From: Acidobacteriota bacterium
GTDB lineage: Bacteria > Acidobacteriota > Vicinamibacteria > Vicinamibacterales > CAVVIG01
NCBI GenBank assembly: GCA_003223775.1
Contig: QHWK01000028.1
Coordinates: 1 to 14,147 of the forward strand
Direction: 5' to 3'
DNA: 14,147 bases
Shown: one piece after another, positions 6,755 through 14,147 of the stretch
Layout of the letters: the number at the start of each line of letters is the position of its first letter
Numbering within the stretch: the stretch's first letter is position 1
The notes under the pieces: model-generated
The model's database searches: none
Seen by the model: only the letters and a program-made list of their open reading frames with translations
Told to the model about the DNA's origin: nothing
Translations under genes and position numbers: made by a program

Positions 6755-8880
6755 GCCCTGTGTCGCGCCGAGTCCGTTTCACCTTCATCGTCTTTCTCGC
6801 GGCGCTCAGCACGACGCTGGCCGCGGTCGGCGGCTGGCGCTACGCGCGCGCGTCCGCGCCGGTCAGCGGACCGATCATCCTCATCTCGATCGACACGCTG
6901 CGCGCCGATCACCTCCCGGCCTACGGCTACCGCAACGTGAAGACGCCCGCGATCGACGCGCTCGCCGCCGACGGCGTCGTCTTCGACCGCGCGTACTCGC
7001 ACGCGCCGCTGACGCTGCCCGCCCACGCGGCGCTGCTCTCGGGGCAGCTGCCGTTCGAGACCGGCGTCCGCGACGATACCGGCTTCGCGCTGAGGCCGGG
7101 CGAGCGGCTGCTGCCGCAGATGCTGCGCGATCGCGGCTTCACGACCGCCGGCATCGTCTCGTCGGACCTCCTCCGCAAGGAGACGGGCATCGGGCAGGGA
7201 TTCGACTTGTTCGACGCCGAGATGCCGATGGAGGCCGCCGAGCCGGCGACCTCCGAACTGCAGCGCGACGGCGCCGAATCGGAGGCGATTGCCGAGCAGT
7301 GGCTGCAGTCAATCGGCACGTCGCGCGCGTTTCTGTTTCTGCACCTGAACGAGCCGCACAAGCCGTACGCGCCGCCGGCGCGCTTCGCCGATTACGATCC
7401 GTACGACGGCGAGATCGCGTACGCCGACGAGATCGTCGGCCGCCTCGTGCGCTACCTGAAGTCGCACCAGCTCTACGATCGATCGACCGTGGTGCTCGTG
7501 TCGGATCACGGCGAAGGCCTCGGCGATCACGGCGAGCAGGAGCACGGTCTGTTCGTCTACGACGAAGCGATCCACGTGCCGCTCGTGATCAAGCAGGAGA
7601 GCAACGCCGGCGCCGGACGCCGGGTGGCCGACCTCGTGCAGCACATCGACCTCGTCCCGACGATCCTCGATCTCGTGAAGGCGCCGGTGCCCGGCGGCCT
7701 GCGCGGCCGATCGCTGAAGGGGCTGCTCGACGGCACGGGCCGGCTGCCGGCCGCGGCGGTCTACTCCGAGGCGTTTTACGCGCGGCACCAATTCGGCTGG
7801 AGCGAGCTGACCGCGATCACCGGCGAGCGTTACCGCTACATCCACGCGCCGCACGAAGAGCTGTACGACCTGCAGCAGGACGCGCGCGAGCGCGCGAACC
7901 TGGCCGCCGCGCGGCCGCAGGCGCGGCAGACGCTGCGGACCGCCCTCGATCGCCTCACGGCGGGCGCTGCGATTCAACCACCGCAGACGCCGGCGGCGAC
8001 GATCGGGACCGATCCGAAGGAGAAGCGTGACGTGGTCGAGCGCTACCGCGCGGCGATCGACCTTGCGTCGGAGCGTCGCTGGGCATCCGCGATTGCGCTG
8101 CTGCACCAGATCGTGAAGGACGATCCGGAGCTGACGAGCGCCTGGCGGCAGCTGGCCGCGGCGGCGTCGCGGATCGAACGGCACGACGTCGCGGTGGAGG
8201 CATACGGGCACGTGACTGCCGCAGAGCCCGATGACTGGTCGGCGTACCTCGGCGCCGCGGCGAGCCTGCTGAAGCTGCGCCGCCTCGACGAGGCGCGCGA
8301 CCACGCGCACCTGGCCGCCGACGTCGCCGCCCCGTCCGATCGCCACGCGCGGGCATCGGCGCACGAGATGCTCGCGCGGATCGCGCTCGCGCGGCGCGAC
8401 GACGACGCCGCGCGGGCGGAAGCCAGCCTCGCGCGCGACGCGGATCCGCTGTTGCCATTCCCGTCGTACATCGAGGGACGCCTCTTGTACGACCGGGGGC
8501 GCTACGAGGACGCGACGACGGCGTTCGCGGATGCCATCGCAGCGCTGAAGAAACCCGGCAGCCCGCGGATCGCCGATCTGCATTTCTACGCGGGCGAGGC
8601 GCTCGTCCGCCTGGAGCGCTACGACGAGGCGCAGGTGGAGCTTCTCGAGGAGCTGCGGCAATTCCCGCAGAACACGCGCGCGCGCGCCGCCCTGGCGACG
8701 GCGTATCAGGCCTGCGGACAGGCGGACGAAGCGGAGCGCGCGCTGCAGGACCTGACGCGCATCACGCCGACGCCGGAGAGCTACGCGCTCGCGGCGCGGA
8801 TGTACCTGGCGCTCGGCGATCGCCGCCAGGCTGACGCGATGCGCGCCGCGGGACGACGCGCGCGCGAAATTAAGAATTAG
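6748..8880 (+). CDS. Membrane-anchored sulfatase-family hydrolase (AlkP superfamily) with C-terminal TPRs
   Basis: This 710-residue protein has a basic start and signal-anchor (RRVRFTFIVFLAAL, about 7-29), a sulfatase-like domain (about 42-400) and TPRs (about 428-705). Metal-site motifs are ILISIDTLRADH (Asp49), VSDHGEGLGDHG (Asp253, His254) and EQEHGLF (His266); LHLNEPHKPY (199-207) is also typical. At the position of the C/S-x-P-S-R formylglycine motif the sequence is APLTLPAHAALLSG, putting Thr89 at the nucleophile. Without the Cys or Ser that is converted to formylglycine, classical sulfatase activity is unlikely; Thr nucleophiles occur in phosphoethanolamine- and phosphoglycerol-transferase relatives, so phosphotransfer or phosphodiester cleavage is more plausible. 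ATG 6748 is in a heptamer repeat without a strong ribosome-binding site; GTG 6760 is an alternative start. The last residues (EIKN-stop) are encoded by the following AT-rich repeat. Confidence 0.87.
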   Translation: MAGPVSRRVRFTFIVFLAALSTTLAAVGGWRYARASAPVSGPIILISIDTLRADHLPAYGYRNVKTPAIDALAADGVVFDRAYSHAPLTLPAHAALLSGQLPFETGVRDDTGFALRPGERLLPQMLRDRGFTTAGIVSSDLLRKETGIGQGFDLFDAEMPMEAAEPATSELQRDGAESEAIAEQWLQSIGTSRAFLFLHLNEPHKPYAPPARFADYDPYDGEIAYADEIVGRLVRYLKSHQLYDRSTVVLVSDHGEGLGDHGEQEHGLFVYDEAIHVPLVIKQESNAGAGRRVADLVQHIDLVPTILDLVKAPVPGGLRGRSLKGLLDGTGRLPAAAVYSEAFYARHQFGWSELTAITGERYRYIHAPHEELYDLQQDARERANLAAARPQARQTLRTALDRLTAGAAIQPPQTPAATIGTDPKEKRDVVERYRAAIDLASERRWASAIALLHQIVKDDPELTSAWRQLAAAASRIERHDVAVEAYGHVTAAEPDDWSAYLGAAASLLKLRRLDEARDHAHLAADVAAPSDRHARASAHEMLARIALARRDDDAARAEASLARDADPLLPFPSYIEGRLLYDRGRYEDATTAFADAIAALKKPGSPRIADLHFYAGEALVRLERYDEAQVELLEELRQFPQNTRARAALATAYQACGQADEAERALQDLTRITPTPESYALAARMYLALGDRRQADAMRAAGRRAREIKN

Positions 8881-8961
8881 GAATTAAGAAGTAAGAATTC
8901 GTAATCACGGTCGAGACAGCGTGACGACGAATTCTTACTTCCGAATTCTTAATTCTTAATT
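8868..8961. repeat. AT-rich inverted repeat of 7-bp units between convergent genes
   Basis: The arms 8868-8902 and 8927-8961 are 35 bases each, with three mismatches across a 24-base loop (8903-8926). The left arm is built of heptamers (ATTAAGA, ATTAGGA, ATTAAGA, AGTAAGA, ATTCGT), and the right arm read on the other strand follows the same series. The element contributes the last codons and TAG of the sulfatase-family gene and lies before the end of the TonB receptor gene. The composition contrasts sharply with the GC-rich surroundings. As an RNA it would be a long hairpin readable in both directions, so a bidirectional terminator or 3'-end stabiliser is plausible, though no classical U-tract follows. 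Confidence 0.88.
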
Positions 8962-8980
8962 ACGGCCGCGGAGCGCAGCG

Positions 8981-11884
8981 TCAGAACGCGAAGCGCACTC
9001 CTATCCGCGCAATCCGCGGATTCATCACCTCGAGCACCTGATCGAACCCGGTCGGCCCCGTGAGCCGCGCATCGAGCTGCCGCGCGAGCACGGTTGCGCT
9101 GTTGAACAGGTTGAAGACGTCGAAGTCGACGGCGAGCTTCGTGATAGCGAACGTGAAGGTCTTGCCGAGGCGCAGATCGAACGTCGTCACGGCCGGCAGG
9201 CGGAAATCGTCGGCGTGCTTCGCGATCAGGACGCTCTTGCGCCCCAGGGGATCGCCCGTCTGCACGTCGCTCTCGAAGAACGGCTCGGCGTAGCCCTCGC
9301 GCGACACGAGGCTGGCGGCGACGTCGATGCCCCACCGCGCCTGATAGAGGCCGCTCGCGGCGAACTGGTACCCCGGCGCCGTCATGAACGTCGCCGGCGG
9401 CGCGCCGTCGCCCGTGAGGCGAACGACGGGGCCGCCGCTCACCTGGGGGCCCGCAAACGGCCACGCGGTCGACGCTGCAGGCGCCGGCGTCGGATCGAGG
9501 ATCGACGCCGCCGGATCGTCGAAGTGCTCGCGCCAGTTGTTCGTCGAGAAGCCGACCCGCGCCATCCACCGCGAGGCGAGCCGCCTGGTCGCGCTCGCCT
9601 CGAAGCCGACGTACTGCTGGTGATAGCCGGGGCGATTGGTCGCGACTTTGCCGGCGCCGGCCGGCACCGCCGCCGGTCTGAGCGCGTAGAGCGGCACGCT
9701 GAACGCCCCGACCTCGGCGGCCGTGCCCGTCAGCGTCGAGGTCTGCTGATAGTCGGCGCGCGTGACGCCGACGAGCGGCGTCCACAGGAGATCCTGCATC
9801 CGGCGGTACGTGAACGTCGCGCTCACGCCGAACCCGCGCGCGATCTCGCGATCGGCGCCGACGGCAATCTCGTGCGTGATCGGCGCGGCCGCCGACGGAT
9901 CCGTCTGGTTCACCGACGTCGCGCGCGACGGATTCTTCGGATCGAAGCCGGTGAAGCCCTGCAGCCCCTGCGCGATCTGCACTTCGTTCGCCTGCGCGGA
10001 GCCGTCGCCGTTGCGATCGACGGCGTTGTAGTACGCGAACGCGTACTGAATCGGCGAAGCGAACTCCGCCAGCGATCCCGGCATCTGCGACGCGAACACC
10101 GCGTAGCTGCCGCGGACGATCGTCTTGCGCGAGGCGTCGAGCGCGTAGGTCGCCGAGACGCGCGGCGTCAGGTTCGTCCACGTGAACACGTCGTCGATCG
10201 GCGCCGCGCTGACGGCCGGCAGCACGCTCTCGAAATTCGCGACGCCGGGAACCGACGCCGCTCCGAGCGACGACGACTGCCGATCGACGCGGAGGCCGGC
10301 CGTCAGCGTGATCCGGCCGAACGAGAGCGTGTCCGCGACGTACGCGTCGAGGTACCGCGCGGACGTGACGGCGTGGTAATCGCGCGAGACCTGCACCAGC
10401 AGCGCCGGATAGCCGGCCCACGACGCGACGAGGTGGCTTGCCGGCCACGTCTGCAGCGTGTCGGCCGACATCGATCGCCATGCGCCGCCGAAGCTCACGT
10501 CGTGCGGGCCGGCGAAGTAGCTCGCGTCGCCGGCGTAATAGTGCTGCGGCCTCGTCGTCTGATACTGGAAGTACGTGCCGTGCGCGACGCCGGCGTCGTC
10601 GATGTAGTAGTCGCGCGCGGCGCCGCCGACCGGCACGAGCTGGATTCCGGCGTCCACGAACGCGCCGCGGACCGTCGCGAACAGCCGCGTGCGTGCGAAA
10701 TTGCCCGCGCCCTTGTAAAGCGTGCTCGGGCCGGTCTGGTGCCACGTCGTCTCGGCGGGGCGGGCCGGCCCCGCGCCGCGGCCGTCTTCGGTCTTGTCCG
10801 AATCGTAGAACGTGAAGGCGCCGCTGACGCCCGGCTTCCAGCGGCCTTCGACCTTCAGCGCGAGATTCGAGAGCGACGTGTCGTCCGCCGCGCCGCCGAG
10901 CGTCAGCAGATTGATCGTCGTCTTCGCCATCGATCCCCAGATCCAGACGCTGTCCTTCAGCAGCGGACCGCCGAGATCGAAGCCGTACTCCTGGTACTTG
11001 TCCGTGCGGTTGCCCGCGGCGCTCCCGGCCCCGAGCGTCGCCTGGAGATCGCTCGAGATGTTGGTCGTCTGCAGCCGCTGGTCCGCGTAGAAGAAGCGCG
11101 TGGTCGCGTGGGGCAGGTTCTCGCCCCGGCGGAGGACGACGTTCACGACGGCGCCGCTCGCAGGGCTTCGCACGTCGGCGCCGCCGGTCCGCACGGCAAG
11201 CTCGTGCACCGTATCGACGTCGTAGTAGAACGGCGACGCGCCGGTTGAGAGCTCGGGCCGGGGCTCGACGGCCTCGCCGACGTCGGTGACCGGCACGCCG
11301 TCGACCGTCCACGCGTTGTCGGTGCTCAGCGCGCCTTTCGCGTTGAAGTTCAGCTGATGCCCGGATTCGGACCCGCCGACGTTGACGCGATCGACGTAGA
11401 CCGTCGGCGCCATCGGCAGCGCAGCCCAGACGTCGCGCGGAAGCGGCAGCTCCTGGAGCTCGGCCAGCGAGATGTTCGTCGTCGTCGTCGATCGGCGCGC
11501 GTCGACCATGGGTGACACGATCTCGGCGTCGGCCGCTTCGGCTGCGCCGGTCGGCTGCAGCCGGATGTCGAGCGCGGTGCTCGCGCCGCCCTCGACCTCC
11601 ACGCGGCTGGATGTATGCGGCGCGAAGCCGGCGAGCGTCAGCTTCACCGAATACGTGCCGCTCGGCAGATCCACGAAGTGCGCCCGGCCGGTCGCATCGG
11701 TCGTTTGCGCGCGCGTCTCCGCGCCGCCGAGCTCGACGGCGACGCCCGGCCGCGGTGCGCCCGCTTGATCCTCGACGGTGACGTCGATGCGGCCCGTAAA
11801 GATCTGCGCGCGCGCCGGCGCCGCGAACGCGAGCGCCGCCACGCAGAGCCCCGCCGCCGCCAGCATCGTACGGTTTGTCAGCAC
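8981..11884 (-). CDS. TonB-dependent receptor, Oar-like, with N-terminal carboxypeptidase-regulatory domain
   Basis: This outer-membrane protein has about 967 residues. After a signal peptide ending APARA-Q (cleavage about residue 26), a carboxypeptidase-regulatory domain follows (about 29-112; TGRIDVTVEDQAGAPRPGVA, FVDLPSGTYSVKLTLAGF). Then comes the plug (about 130-255; WTVDGVPVTDVG, ELAVRTGGADV, SGAVVNVVLRRGEN) and a 22-strand-type barrel ending IARIGVRFAF, with the terminal Phe expected of barrel proteins. DVFNLFNSATV near the end is typical of the family. Substrates for the Acidobacteriota expansion of such receptors are mostly unknown. GTG 11884 is chosen because AGGAG lies just upstream (spacing about 4); TTG 11896 and ATG 11866 are alternatives. 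No TonB box can be assigned with confidence. Confidence 0.92.
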   Translation of the reverse strand: MLTNRTMLAAAGLCVAALAFAAPARAQIFTGRIDVTVEDQAGAPRPGVAVELGGAETRAQTTDATGRAHFVDLPSGTYSVKLTLAGFAPHTSSRVEVEGGASTALDIRLQPTGAAEAADAEIVSPMVDARRSTTTTNISLAELQELPLPRDVWAALPMAPTVYVDRVNVGGSESGHQLNFNAKGALSTDNAWTVDGVPVTDVGEAVEPRPELSTGASPFYYDVDTVHELAVRTGGADVRSPASGAVVNVVLRRGENLPHATTRFFYADQRLQTTNISSDLQATLGAGSAAGNRTDKYQEYGFDLGGPLLKDSVWIWGSMAKTTINLLTLGGAADDTSLSNLALKVEGRWKPGVSGAFTFYDSDKTEDGRGAGPARPAETTWHQTGPSTLYKGAGNFARTRLFATVRGAFVDAGIQLVPVGGAARDYYIDDAGVAHGTYFQYQTTRPQHYYAGDASYFAGPHDVSFGGAWRSMSADTLQTWPASHLVASWAGYPALLVQVSRDYHAVTSARYLDAYVADTLSFGRITLTAGLRVDRQSSSLGAASVPGVANFESVLPAVSAAPIDDVFTWTNLTPRVSATYALDASRKTIVRGSYAVFASQMPGSLAEFASPIQYAFAYYNAVDRNGDGSAQANEVQIAQGLQGFTGFDPKNPSRATSVNQTDPSAAAPITHEIAVGADREIARGFGVSATFTYRRMQDLLWTPLVGVTRADYQQTSTLTGTAAEVGAFSVPLYALRPAAVPAGAGKVATNRPGYHQQYVGFEASATRRLASRWMARVGFSTNNWREHFDDPAASILDPTPAPAASTAWPFAGPQVSGGPVVRLTGDGAPPATFMTAPGYQFAASGLYQARWGIDVAASLVSREGYAEPFFESDVQTGDPLGRKSVLIAKHADDFRLPAVTTFDLRLGKTFTFAITKLAVDFDVFNLFNSATVLARQLDARLTGPTGFDQVLEVMNPRIARIGVRFAF

Positions 11885-11905
11885 ACCGCTCCTCAACGCG
11901 TTTGT

Positions 11906-11957
11906 GTAGGGCGGGGCTTTCAGCCCCGCCTTGGCGGCCCTGAAAGGGCCGCCCTAC
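11906..11957. repeat. Head-to-head pair of REP-like hairpins (REPIN-like)
   Basis: Two palindromes face each other. The first begins GTAGGGCG with stem GGCGGGGCT, loop TTC and stem AGCCCCGCC (11910-11930). The second has stem GGCGGCCCT, loop GAA and stem AGGGCCGCC (11933-11953) and ends CCGCCCTAC. Read on the - strand, the second also begins GTAGGGCGG. The GTAGGGCG edge and the TTTCAG centre match the six-copy array at 2744-2925, while stem bases differ in compensating pairs. The pair lies in the leader of the TonB receptor gene, downstream of the TPR gene. Confidence 0.88.
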
Positions 11958-11975
11958 GTTCGATCGGTCATGGTG

Positions 11976-11981
11976 ATCATA
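11976..11981 (-). promoter_or_regulatory. Possible -10 element for the TonB receptor gene
   Basis: On the - strand the bases just after the TPR gene stop read TATGAT, one mismatch from the -10 consensus. No convincing -35 is visible. If used, the transcript would start near 11969 and carry both hairpins of the REP-like pair in a leader of about 85 nt before the GTG. This is a weak call. Confidence 0.25.
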
Positions 11982-12725
11982 TCAGCGGCGCGCGGCGGCC
12001 TTCTTCAGGTCTTCCTTGAGCTGCGGATTCACCCTGAAGCCGCTCTTCTCGGCGGCCTTGATCTCCTGCTCCGCGTCGGCGAAGCGTCCCGTGAGCATGA
12101 AGACGACGGCGAGGTTGTTGTGCGCTTCGCCGAGCTTCGGATCGACGCCGATCGCCGCGCGGTACTCGCGCTCGGCGTCGGCCATGGCGCCCGCCCGGAA
12201 GTAGGCGCTGCCAAGCGCGAGCGAAATCCACGTCGGCACCTCGACTGCGGTTCTCTCGTCGTGGAAGCGCTGCGTGCGCAGATCGTGGATGCGGCGATCG
12301 AGCTCCATGAGGCCGCTCGACAGCATCGGCGTGACGCGGCCGGTCGTGATCGCGGTCCGCTCGTCCTCGAGCGCCTGGATCTGATCCTCGAGCCGGCGCT
12401 GCGCCAGCAGGTCGTTGTGGATGTCGCGCGCCATGTTCCTGAGGTACGCGGCGCGGCAGCCGGTGTAGGCCTGCACCGCCGCGGGGTAGCGCTTGGTCGC
12501 CATGTAGACCTGGCCGAGGCCGTAATGCGCCATCTCGAGCGGCGGCTCGAGCTCCACCGCCGCCCGGAACTCGCGTTCGGCCAGATCCCATTTCTCCGCG
12601 CGCAGGTTCTCCTGTCCCAAGCGCAGGTGCCTCATCGCGTCGATGTGATCCTTGACGGTTGGCTGCGCCGCGGCGGGCGCGGCGAGCGTCGATGCGATCG
12701 CAATCGTCGTCAAGAGAGCGCGCAT
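11982..12725 (-). CDS. Periplasmic TPR protein
   Basis: This 247-residue protein starts with a short signal peptide (MRALLTTIAIASTLAAPAAA-Q). TPR-like helices appear at about 30-90 (RLGQENLRAEKWDLAEREF, LEPPLEMAHYGLGQVYMA, KRYPAAVQAYTGCRAAYL). A charged central stretch (about 95-150; LLAQRRLEDQIQALEDERTA) may be a coiled coil. Two further TPRs lie at about 165-230 (WISLALGSAYFRAGAMADAE, EAHNNLAVVFMLTGRFADAE). The ATG is preceded by GGAGGG at good spacing. It is 22 bp downstream of the AlkP-superfamily/TPR gene on the same strand, so the two are almost certainly co-transcribed. A scaffold or partner-binding role is inferred; no enzyme motif is visible. Confidence 0.88.
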   Translation of the reverse strand: MRALLTTIAIASTLAAPAAAQPTVKDHIDAMRHLRLGQENLRAEKWDLAEREFRAAVELEPPLEMAHYGLGQVYMATKRYPAAVQAYTGCRAAYLRNMARDIHNDLLAQRRLEDQIQALEDERTAITTGRVTPMLSSGLMELDRRIHDLRTQRFHDERTAVEVPTWISLALGSAYFRAGAMADAEREYRAAIGVDPKLGEAHNNLAVVFMLTGRFADAEQEIKAAEKSGFRVNPQLKEDLKKAAARR

Positions 12726-12747
12726 GTTCCCTCCGGCGACCGACGTG

Positions 12748-14147
12748 TCATCGGTCCAGGCTCTTCAGATACTCTCCGATCTTCGGCTGCGACGGATCGA
12801 GTCGCAGCGATCGCGCGAAGGCCGTCCGCGCGCCCGCGCGGTCGCCCATGCAGAGGCGGGCGACGCCGCGCGCCGCGTGCGCCGGGGCGCTGTCGGGCGC
12901 GAGGGCGATCGCGCGATCGAAATCGGCGGCGGCGGCGCGGCAGTCGCCGGTGTCGATGCGGTAGCGCCCGCGAAAGAGCCACAGCTCCGGATCGCGCGCG
13001 TTGGCGGCCACCGCCGCGTCCATCAACTTCAGGCTGCGCGCCGCGTTGCCGCTCCGCTGATACGCCATCGCGCGCCCGACGACGAACTTGCCGCCGTCGG
13101 GCATGCCGCCGGCGAAGGCGCGAATCAGCAAGCCGTCGGAGCGATCGAGGTTCTGCCCCATCGCGTAGAGGACGTCGCTCAGGTTCCACTGCGCCGACGC
13201 GAGATGCTCGTCCACGGCGAGCGCCTTCTCGAACGCCTCGATCGCCTGCGGCAGCTTGCCGCGCTCTTTCAGGATGACGCCTTCGTTGTTGTAGGAGCCC
13301 GCGGTGCGCGTCGAGCCGCGGCTGCCGGGCGGCGCCGTGTCCGCCTCGCCGGCGCCGATGTAACCGAGCGAGCGCAGGTTCGCGACCGCGTCGCGGTCCG
13401 CGGCCGTCGTCGACGCGCCGGCGGCGGCGGCGCCTGCCGGCCGATAGCGGGCCGCATAGTCGAAGCGCGGCGCGTTCACCGGCGCGGCGCCGTCGAGCGG
13501 CTCGCCGTTCACGTCGCGCCCCGGCGGCAGCCCCGCGAGCGCAAGCAGCGTCGCCGCCACCTGCTGGACGTCGCCGTCGGCGGCATGCCCCGGTTTCGCC
13601 GCCACACCGGCGCCCCAGACGAGATACATGCCGTGTTGCGCGTGCCACTTTGCCGCGCTCGCGGTCGCGACGCTCGACAGCCGGGACGGCCGTCCCTCGC
13701 CCCACAGGAATCCGTGATCCGAGGCGAGCATCAGAACGCCGCCCACCGCCGCCGCGGCGTCGCGGTACTGCGCGATGCGGTCGTCGAGCGCGCGAAAGAA
13801 CTTCTCGGGCACCGTGCTGTAGCGCTCGTAGTCTTCGGGCGTTATTCCCTTCGCCGTACACGGTCGTCTCGATCAACATCCGGCGCAGCGCGCTGATCGG
13901 CTGCGCGTACGGATCGTCGGAGTCGGCGACCTTCTGATATTCGGCCGGCGTCAGCCACGGAAGATACGCGCGCACGGCGTCGTAGCCGACTTCCTGCTTC
14001 GCGCGGGCGAGGCCGTCGCGCGCCCACGCTTCGCGGTCCGAAGGAAACACGACGCCGCCCGGCGGCGCGCTCTCCTTGTAGAGAAAGGTGAACAGTCGAT
14101 CGGAGACGATGAGGCCGTCGATTGTTTCCGCCGGATACGTCGCCCAC
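12748..14147 (-). CDS. Alkaline-phosphatase-superfamily (nucleotide pyrophosphatase/phosphodiesterase-like) protein with C-terminal TPRs; 5' partial and frameshifted
   Basis: Reading from 14146 leftwards gives WATYPAETIDGLIVSDRLFT, then FPSDREAWARDGLARAK and LIETTVYGEG. A one-base shift near 13846 is then needed to continue as ITPEDYERYSTVPEKFFRAL, MLASDHGFLWGEG (metal Asp/His) and the rest. The WATYPAE..G..VSD and SDHGF motifs fit type-I phosphodiesterase/nucleotide pyrophosphatase-like members of the AlkP superfamily. The second half has about four to five TPRs (SYNNEGVILKERGKLPQAIE, EHLASAQWNLSDVLYAMGQN, RDPELWLFRGRYRIDTGDCR, APAHAARGVARLCMGDRAGA). The nucleophile region lies outside the window. 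Removing one A from GGGAATAACG restores the frame, so the gene is either mutated or mis-sequenced. It is followed after 22 bp by the TPR gene. Confidence 0.83.

Noticed and set aside
8868..8961. Insertion-sequence remnant or MITE with target duplication
   Set aside because: No flanking direct duplication is visible and the arms are made of 7-bp repeats instead of unique terminal inverted repeats; a mobile origin cannot be excluded but is not supported.
9215..11248. Long + strand open frame opposite the TonB receptor
   Set aside because: Composition is typical of antisense frames in GC-rich genes (Arg, Ala and Gly with no hydrophobic or motif pattern).
8949..11312. Long Arg-rich open frame on the - strand within the TonB receptor
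   Set aside because: It is an alternative frame of the receptor gene kept open by high GC content; it has no domains or signal peptide.
11906..11957. Riboswitch in the TonB receptor leader
   Set aside because: Only two simple hairpins are present, with no conserved ligand-binding core such as a B12 box; the same hairpin type occurs in an unrelated place in the window.

Overview
The window is GC-rich DNA that looks like an Acidobacteriota chromosome, possibly Vicinamibacteria-like. This is an inference from gene content: an Oar-like TonB receptor with an N-terminal carboxypeptidase-regulatory domain, hydrolases of the alkaline-phosphatase superfamily fused to TPRs, a cupredoxin/regulatory-domain lipoprotein beside haem-A genes, and repeat-filled intergenic gaps. 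No rRNA, tRNA, CRISPR array, transposase or phage gene is visible.

Left part (1-3293, + strand): the 3' end of a secreted copper-site lipoprotein, then haem A synthase (ctaA) and haem O synthase (ctaB), which overlap by 4 bp, then a short DUF420/CtaM-like membrane protein. This is a maturation segment for a haem-copper terminal oxidase; the oxidase subunits probably lie upstream, outside the window. A six-copy array of hairpin repeats separates ctaB from the DUF420 gene.

Centre-left (3435-5727, - strand): a secreted serine hydrolase of the beta-lactamase fold (AmiE-like) joined to a DUF1343/NamZ exo-N-acetylmuramidase domain. The two halves are in different frames because of a one-base shift near 4510. 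In Bacillus these are separate muropeptide-recycling enzymes; here they appear to be one fused gene that is broken or mis-sequenced. A divergent promoter region (5728-5769) separates it from the next + strand pair.

Centre (5770-8880, + strand): a secreted regulatory-domain/TPR protein, then a membrane-anchored sulfatase-family hydrolase with C-terminal TPRs and a Thr at the nucleophile position. It converges on a TonB-dependent outer-membrane receptor (8981-11884, - strand).

Right part (11982-14147, - strand): a periplasmic TPR protein preceded by an alkaline-phosphatase-superfamily protein with C-terminal TPRs. The latter is 5'-truncated by the window edge and carries another one-base frameshift near 13846. 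Its layout mirrors the centre module.

The most unusual feature is the intergenic DNA. Nearly every longer gap holds a repeat: (i) a REP-like hairpin with conserved GTAGGG edge and TTTCAG centre, as six head-to-tail copies (2744-2925) and as a head-to-head pair with compensatory stem changes (11906-11957); (ii) 7-bp-period repeats at three sites (761-831, 6727-6754, 8868-8961), two folded as long inverted repeats, which supply the start codon of ctaA, the start codon of the sulfatase and the stop codon of the sulfatase; (iii) a nine-copy 12-bp near-palindromic tandem repeat (3302-3409) directly after an apparently shortened DUF420 gene. No complete new biochemical system is evident; the repeat families and the paired AlkP-TPR modules are the parts most worth following up.
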